Origin: Nodosilinea sp. LEGE 06152
GTDB taxonomy: Bacteria; Cyanobacteriota; Cyanobacteriia; Phormidesmidales; Phormidesmidaceae
DNA length: 64,000 bases
Assembly (NCBI RefSeq): GCF_015207525.1
Contig: NZ_JADEWR010000007.1
Location: 103,598-167,597, forward strand
Reading direction: 5' to 3'
In this document: piece after piece, positions 61,533 to 64,000 of the stretch
How positions within the stretch are numbered: position 1 is the first letter of the stretch
Layout: the number at the start of each line of letters is the position of its first letter
Translations under genes and position numbers: made by a program
Notes under the pieces: model-generated
What the model was told of the DNA's origin: nothing
What the model saw: the letters and a program-made list of their open reading frames with translations, nothing else
Databases searched by the model: none

Positions 61533-61734
61533 CACAGACCTCTAAGCTCTCAATAGCTACATTCTGAAGCTTCTAGCTGGCTGTAGAGTCAAGGGTTAGG
61601 CCCAATAAGTTTTGTGCTTTTCCCCGTTTTTCCGGATCACGACCTGAATCATAATTGGCGAATCTGGGCCAGCTGTGAAATAATAGAAGGCTGTGTCTTA
61701 ATTTTTTGCCCGCCCTATTTTCAGGTGAACTGTC

Positions 61735-61923
61735 ATGGCTAAAGGCGTCCGCCTCGTCATTACCCTGGAGTGCACAGAGTGCCGGACTAACCCGGACAAG
61801 CGCTCCAACGGTGTATCGCGTTACACCACCCAAAAAAACCGTCGCAATACGACGAACCGCATTGAGCTGAAGAAGTTCTGCACTCACTGCAACAAGCACA
61901 CTGTCCACAAAGAAATCAAGTAA
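61735..61923 (+). CDS. rpmG: 50S ribosomal protein L33
   Basis: A 62-residue protein: [16 protein letters not shown] at the start and F-C-T-H-C-N-K-H-T near the end; the four cysteines form the zinc site of the C+ type. rpsR follows after 9 bp. Confidence 0.97.
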   Translation: MAKGVRLVITLECTECRTNPDKRSNGVSRYTTQKNRRNTTNRIELKKFCTHCNKHTVHKEIK

Positions 61924-61932
61924 TTATCACCC

Positions 61933-62148
61933 ATGGCCTACTTCCGTCGTCGAGTATCTCCAATCAAGCCCGGAGACCCAATTGACTATAAAGATGTCGA
62001 TTTGCTCCGTAAGTTCATCACCGAGCGCGGCAAAATTTTGCCCCGCCGCATCACCGGCTTGACCGCTAAACAACAGCGGGATCTCACCACTGCCATCAAG
62101 CGTGCCCGCATTATTGCCCTGCTGCCCTATGTGAATGGGGAAGGCTAG
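61933..62148 (+). CDS. rpsR: 30S ribosomal protein S18
   Basis: A 71-residue protein with [27 protein letters not shown] and [14 protein letters not shown], the S18 signature. The L33-S18-RNase R order is usual in cyanobacteria. Confidence 0.97.
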   Translation: MAYFRRRVSPIKPGDPIDYKDVDLLRKFITERGKILPRRITGLTAKQQRDLTTAIKRARIIALLPYVNGEG

Positions 62149-62183
62149 GCTAGGCTAAAGATGGCGATCGCTAGGGTGTTGGC

Positions 62184-64000
62184 TTGGTTGACAAAGGAAC
62201 GCTAGTCGAATTTAAGCACCAGGGGCAGCCCCGTTTGGGGGTAGTAGACCGGCCCGAGGGCAAAAAAAACTGGGTGGTTGTCGACGAGCGTGGTCAAGCC
62301 CACACCCTGCACCCGCGCGACTTCATCTACGAGGTCGTCGGCGATACCTACAAACCTGCTGATATTGGCCCCTTTGCCGCTGAGGCCGAGTCCTACATCG
62401 ATCCGTCCAGCTTGGAGATCGCCTGGGAGTTTTTGAGCGAAGCCGGGGAGTCTGCCGACCCGGCAGCTTTGGCGCAGCTATTGTTTTCAGAACAAACCCC
62501 CCCTTTTTGCTACGCGGCCCATCGGCTGCTGGCGGAAGATAAAGTTTTTTTCAAGCAGAAGGGCGATCGCTACGAACCCCGCCCCGCTGCCCAGGTTGAC
62601 GAACTGCGCCTGCAAATCGAGCGCGAAACCCAGCGCCAGCAGGAGTGGGAGTCGTTTATGACCAAGGCTCGCCAGGGATTGGCGGGTGAAATAGTAGATT
62701 GGGACAAGGGTGATCGCCCCCGCCTCGAAACCCTTGAACGCCTGGCCCTGTTTGGCGATGAGTCGAATCAGCGCCCCCAGGCCGTAGAGATTCTTAACGC
62801 GTTGGGTAGTGCCCCGACAGCGGCGGGCGCATTTGATACCCTAGTGGCACTGGGACTGTGGAGCGTCCACGAAAATCTGGCTCTACGGCGTAGCCAAATT
62901 CCCAGTCATTTTTCTGAGGAAATCCTTACTATGGCGCAGCAGCGTCTTCAGTCTCCGCCACCCGACCCCGATGCCCAACGGTTAGACCTCACCCACCTCA
63001 AGGTTTACACCGTAGACGATGCCAGCACCCAGGAAATCGACGACGGCCTCAGCCTGGAAATCTTAGAAGACGGCACTCAACGCCTCTGGGTTCACATTGC
63101 CGACCCGACCCGCTGGCTGCTGCCCGGCGATGACCTCGATTTAGAGGCGCGTCGCCGCTGTACCACGGTCTACCTGCCCACCGGCATGATTCCCATGTTC
63201 CCCATGGAGCTGGCGACCGGAGCCATGAGCCTGATTCAGGGCCAAACCTGCTGTGCCCTCAGCTTTGGCATCACCCTCACCGCCGACGGCGACATTCAAG
63301 ACTACCAAATTCACCCCACGCTGATTCGCCCCACCTACCGCCTCACCTACGACGACGTCGATGAAATGCTAGAGCTGGGCATTACCGCTGAGCCAGAGCT
63401 ACAGGGATTGGCCCACTGGGCCAAGGTGCGAGGTCAGTGGCGACTGACCCAGGGAGCAATCAGCATCAACATGCCCGAGTCGAGCATCAAGGTGTCTGAG
63501 GCCGAAGACGACATTGTGATCGAGGTATTCAACGACTCGGTGGCGCGGCAAATGGTGGCCGAAATGATGATTTTGGCCGGCGAAGTCGCCGCTCGCTACG
63601 GCCAAACCCATGATTTAGCCATTCCCTTTCGCAGCCAGCCCCAGCCCGAACTGCCCTCCGATGAAGAGCTGATTTCGCTGCCCACGGGCTGGGTGCGCGA
63701 TTCTGCTATTCGCCGCTGCATGACCCGCAGCGAAGTGGGTGTTACCCCCAGTCGCCACGCCACCCTGGGGCTAGACAGCTACAGCCAGGTGACCTCCCCC
63801 ATTCGCCGCTACCTCGATCTGGTCACTCACTTTCAGCTCAAGGCCCACCTGCGGGGCGAGCCGCTGCCCTTTTCGTCAACTGAGGTGACCGAGCTGGCGA
63901 TCGGGGCCAGTTCTGCCGCCTACGAAGCCACCTTAGTCGAGCGCCAAACCAAGCGCTACTGGGCTTTAGAATACCTACGCCGTCACCAGGACCGGGTTTG
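62184..64000 (+). CDS. rnr: RNase R/RNase II-family exoribonuclease, 3' end outside window
   Basis: The frame is open from TTG 62184 to the right edge, over 600 residues. The N-terminus (V-D-K-G-T-L-V-E-F, then V-D-R-P-E-G-K-K-N-W) fits cyanobacterial RNase R/II-like enzymes. The RNB catalytic domain begins near residue 280 with V-D-D-A-S-T-Q-E-I-D-D-G-L-S-L, which carries the metal-binding aspartates, and continues with R-H-A-T-L-G-L-D-S-Y-S-Q-V-T-S-P-I-R-R-Y. It degrades RNA 3' to 5'. TTG is chosen because a stop codon lies 12 bp upstream in frame; AGGGTG precedes it. It follows rpsR after 35 bp and is probably cotranscribed. Confidence 0.93.
   Translation, partial: MVDKGTLVEFKHQGQPRLGVVDRPEGKKNWVVVDERGQAHTLHPRDFIYEVVGDTYKPADIGPFAAEAESYIDPSSLEIAWEFLSEAGESADPAALAQLLFSEQTPPFCYAAHRLLAEDKVFFKQKGDRYEPRPAAQVDELRLQIERETQRQQEWESFMTKARQGLAGEIVDWDKGDRPRLETLERLALFGDESNQRPQAVEILNALGSAPTAAGAFDTLVALGLWSVHENLALRRSQIPSHFSEEILTMAQQRLQSPPPDPDAQRLDLTHLKVYTVDDASTQEIDDGLSLEILEDGTQRLWVHIADPTRWLLPGDDLDLEARRRCTTVYLPTGMIPMFPMELATGAMSLIQGQTCCALSFGITLTADGDIQDYQIHPTLIRPTYRLTYDDVDEMLELGITAEPELQGLAHWAKVRGQWRLTQGAISINMPESSIKVSEAEDDIVIEVFNDSVARQMVAEMMILAGEVAARYGQTHDLAIPFRSQPQPELPSDEELISLPTGWVRDSAIRRCMTRSEVGVTPSRHATLGLDSYSQVTSPIRRYLDLVTHFQLKAHLRGEPLPFSSTEVTELAIGASSAAYEATLVERQTKRYWALEYLRRHQDRV

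Noticed and set aside
61573..61908. Minus-strand frame opposite rpmG
   Set aside because: Overlaps the certain L33 gene and its promoter; no protein similarity.

Overview
The window is chromosomal DNA of a cyanobacterium. The evidence is direct: photosystem II PsbX, Ycf66, a Ycf49/DUF2834-like protein, two CpcS/CpeS-type phycobiliprotein lyases, the SbtA/SbtB bicarbonate uptake pair, AMIN-domain TonB receptors, and very frequent GCGATCGC (HIP1) octamers. Moderately high GC and many dispersed palindromic repeats suggest a filamentous Leptolyngbya/Nodosilinea/Phormidium-like strain, but the species cannot be fixed from the sequence alone. No phage, complete insertion sequence, CRISPR array or NRPS/PKS module was seen.

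Layout. 1-6.9 kb: the end of a beta-propeller protein, two divergent bilin lyase genes, tRNA-Leu(GAG), accC, a YggT protein, psbX, ycf66 and small proteins. 7.0-9.9 kb: an adenylate-kinase-like/thioredoxin fusion, a relic of an sbtA 3' end, then sbtB and sbtA. 10.4-16.2 kb: housekeeping genes (tag, a COG0523 metallochaperone GTPase, a Tat-exported Rieske protein, a HIT protein, dtd, a DppC-like permease, an HD-domain protein). 16.5-21.3 kb: an RND efflux adaptor and pump. 21.3-25.2 kb: a gene-poor, repeat-rich stretch with tRNA-Gly(CCC), an antitoxin-like gene whose PIN partner is truncated, a Uma2 gene and an AT-rich, probably foreign, membrane-protein gene.

25.2-46.5 kb is an iron (siderophore) acquisition island: tonB; a TonB-dependent receptor; exbB-exbD; two FecCD permeases, a FecE ATPase and a substrate-binding gene broken by one in-frame TAA; then two AMIN-type siderophore receptors, two PchR-like AraC regulators, two intact siderophore-binding lipoproteins, a DUF1636 Cys-rich protein and an MFS transporter. 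Outer-membrane receptors energised by TonB-ExbB-ExbD would pass ferric siderophores to binding proteins and the FecCDE importer. The two intact binding proteins may replace the broken one. No siderophore synthesis genes are visible, so use of external siderophores is plausible (inference).

46.5-64 kb: a PAS-GAF-GGDEF cyclic-di-GMP protein, a set of three stress-like genes, a DUF411 protein, a 2OG-Fe(II) oxygenase, an FAD dehydrogenase, a CPA1-type antiporter, a DnaQ-like exonuclease, a copper set (cupredoxin, CopA-type ATPase, Atx1-like chaperone) and rpmG-rpsR-RNase R, the last running off the right edge.

The items most worth a second look are the kinase-thioredoxin fusion with a ruined P-loop, a two-copy conserved double-hairpin element between divergent gene pairs, TonB with its conserved domain in the middle of the protein, the nonsense-broken binding protein, and C-rich repeat tracts that run up to the start codons of several transport genes.
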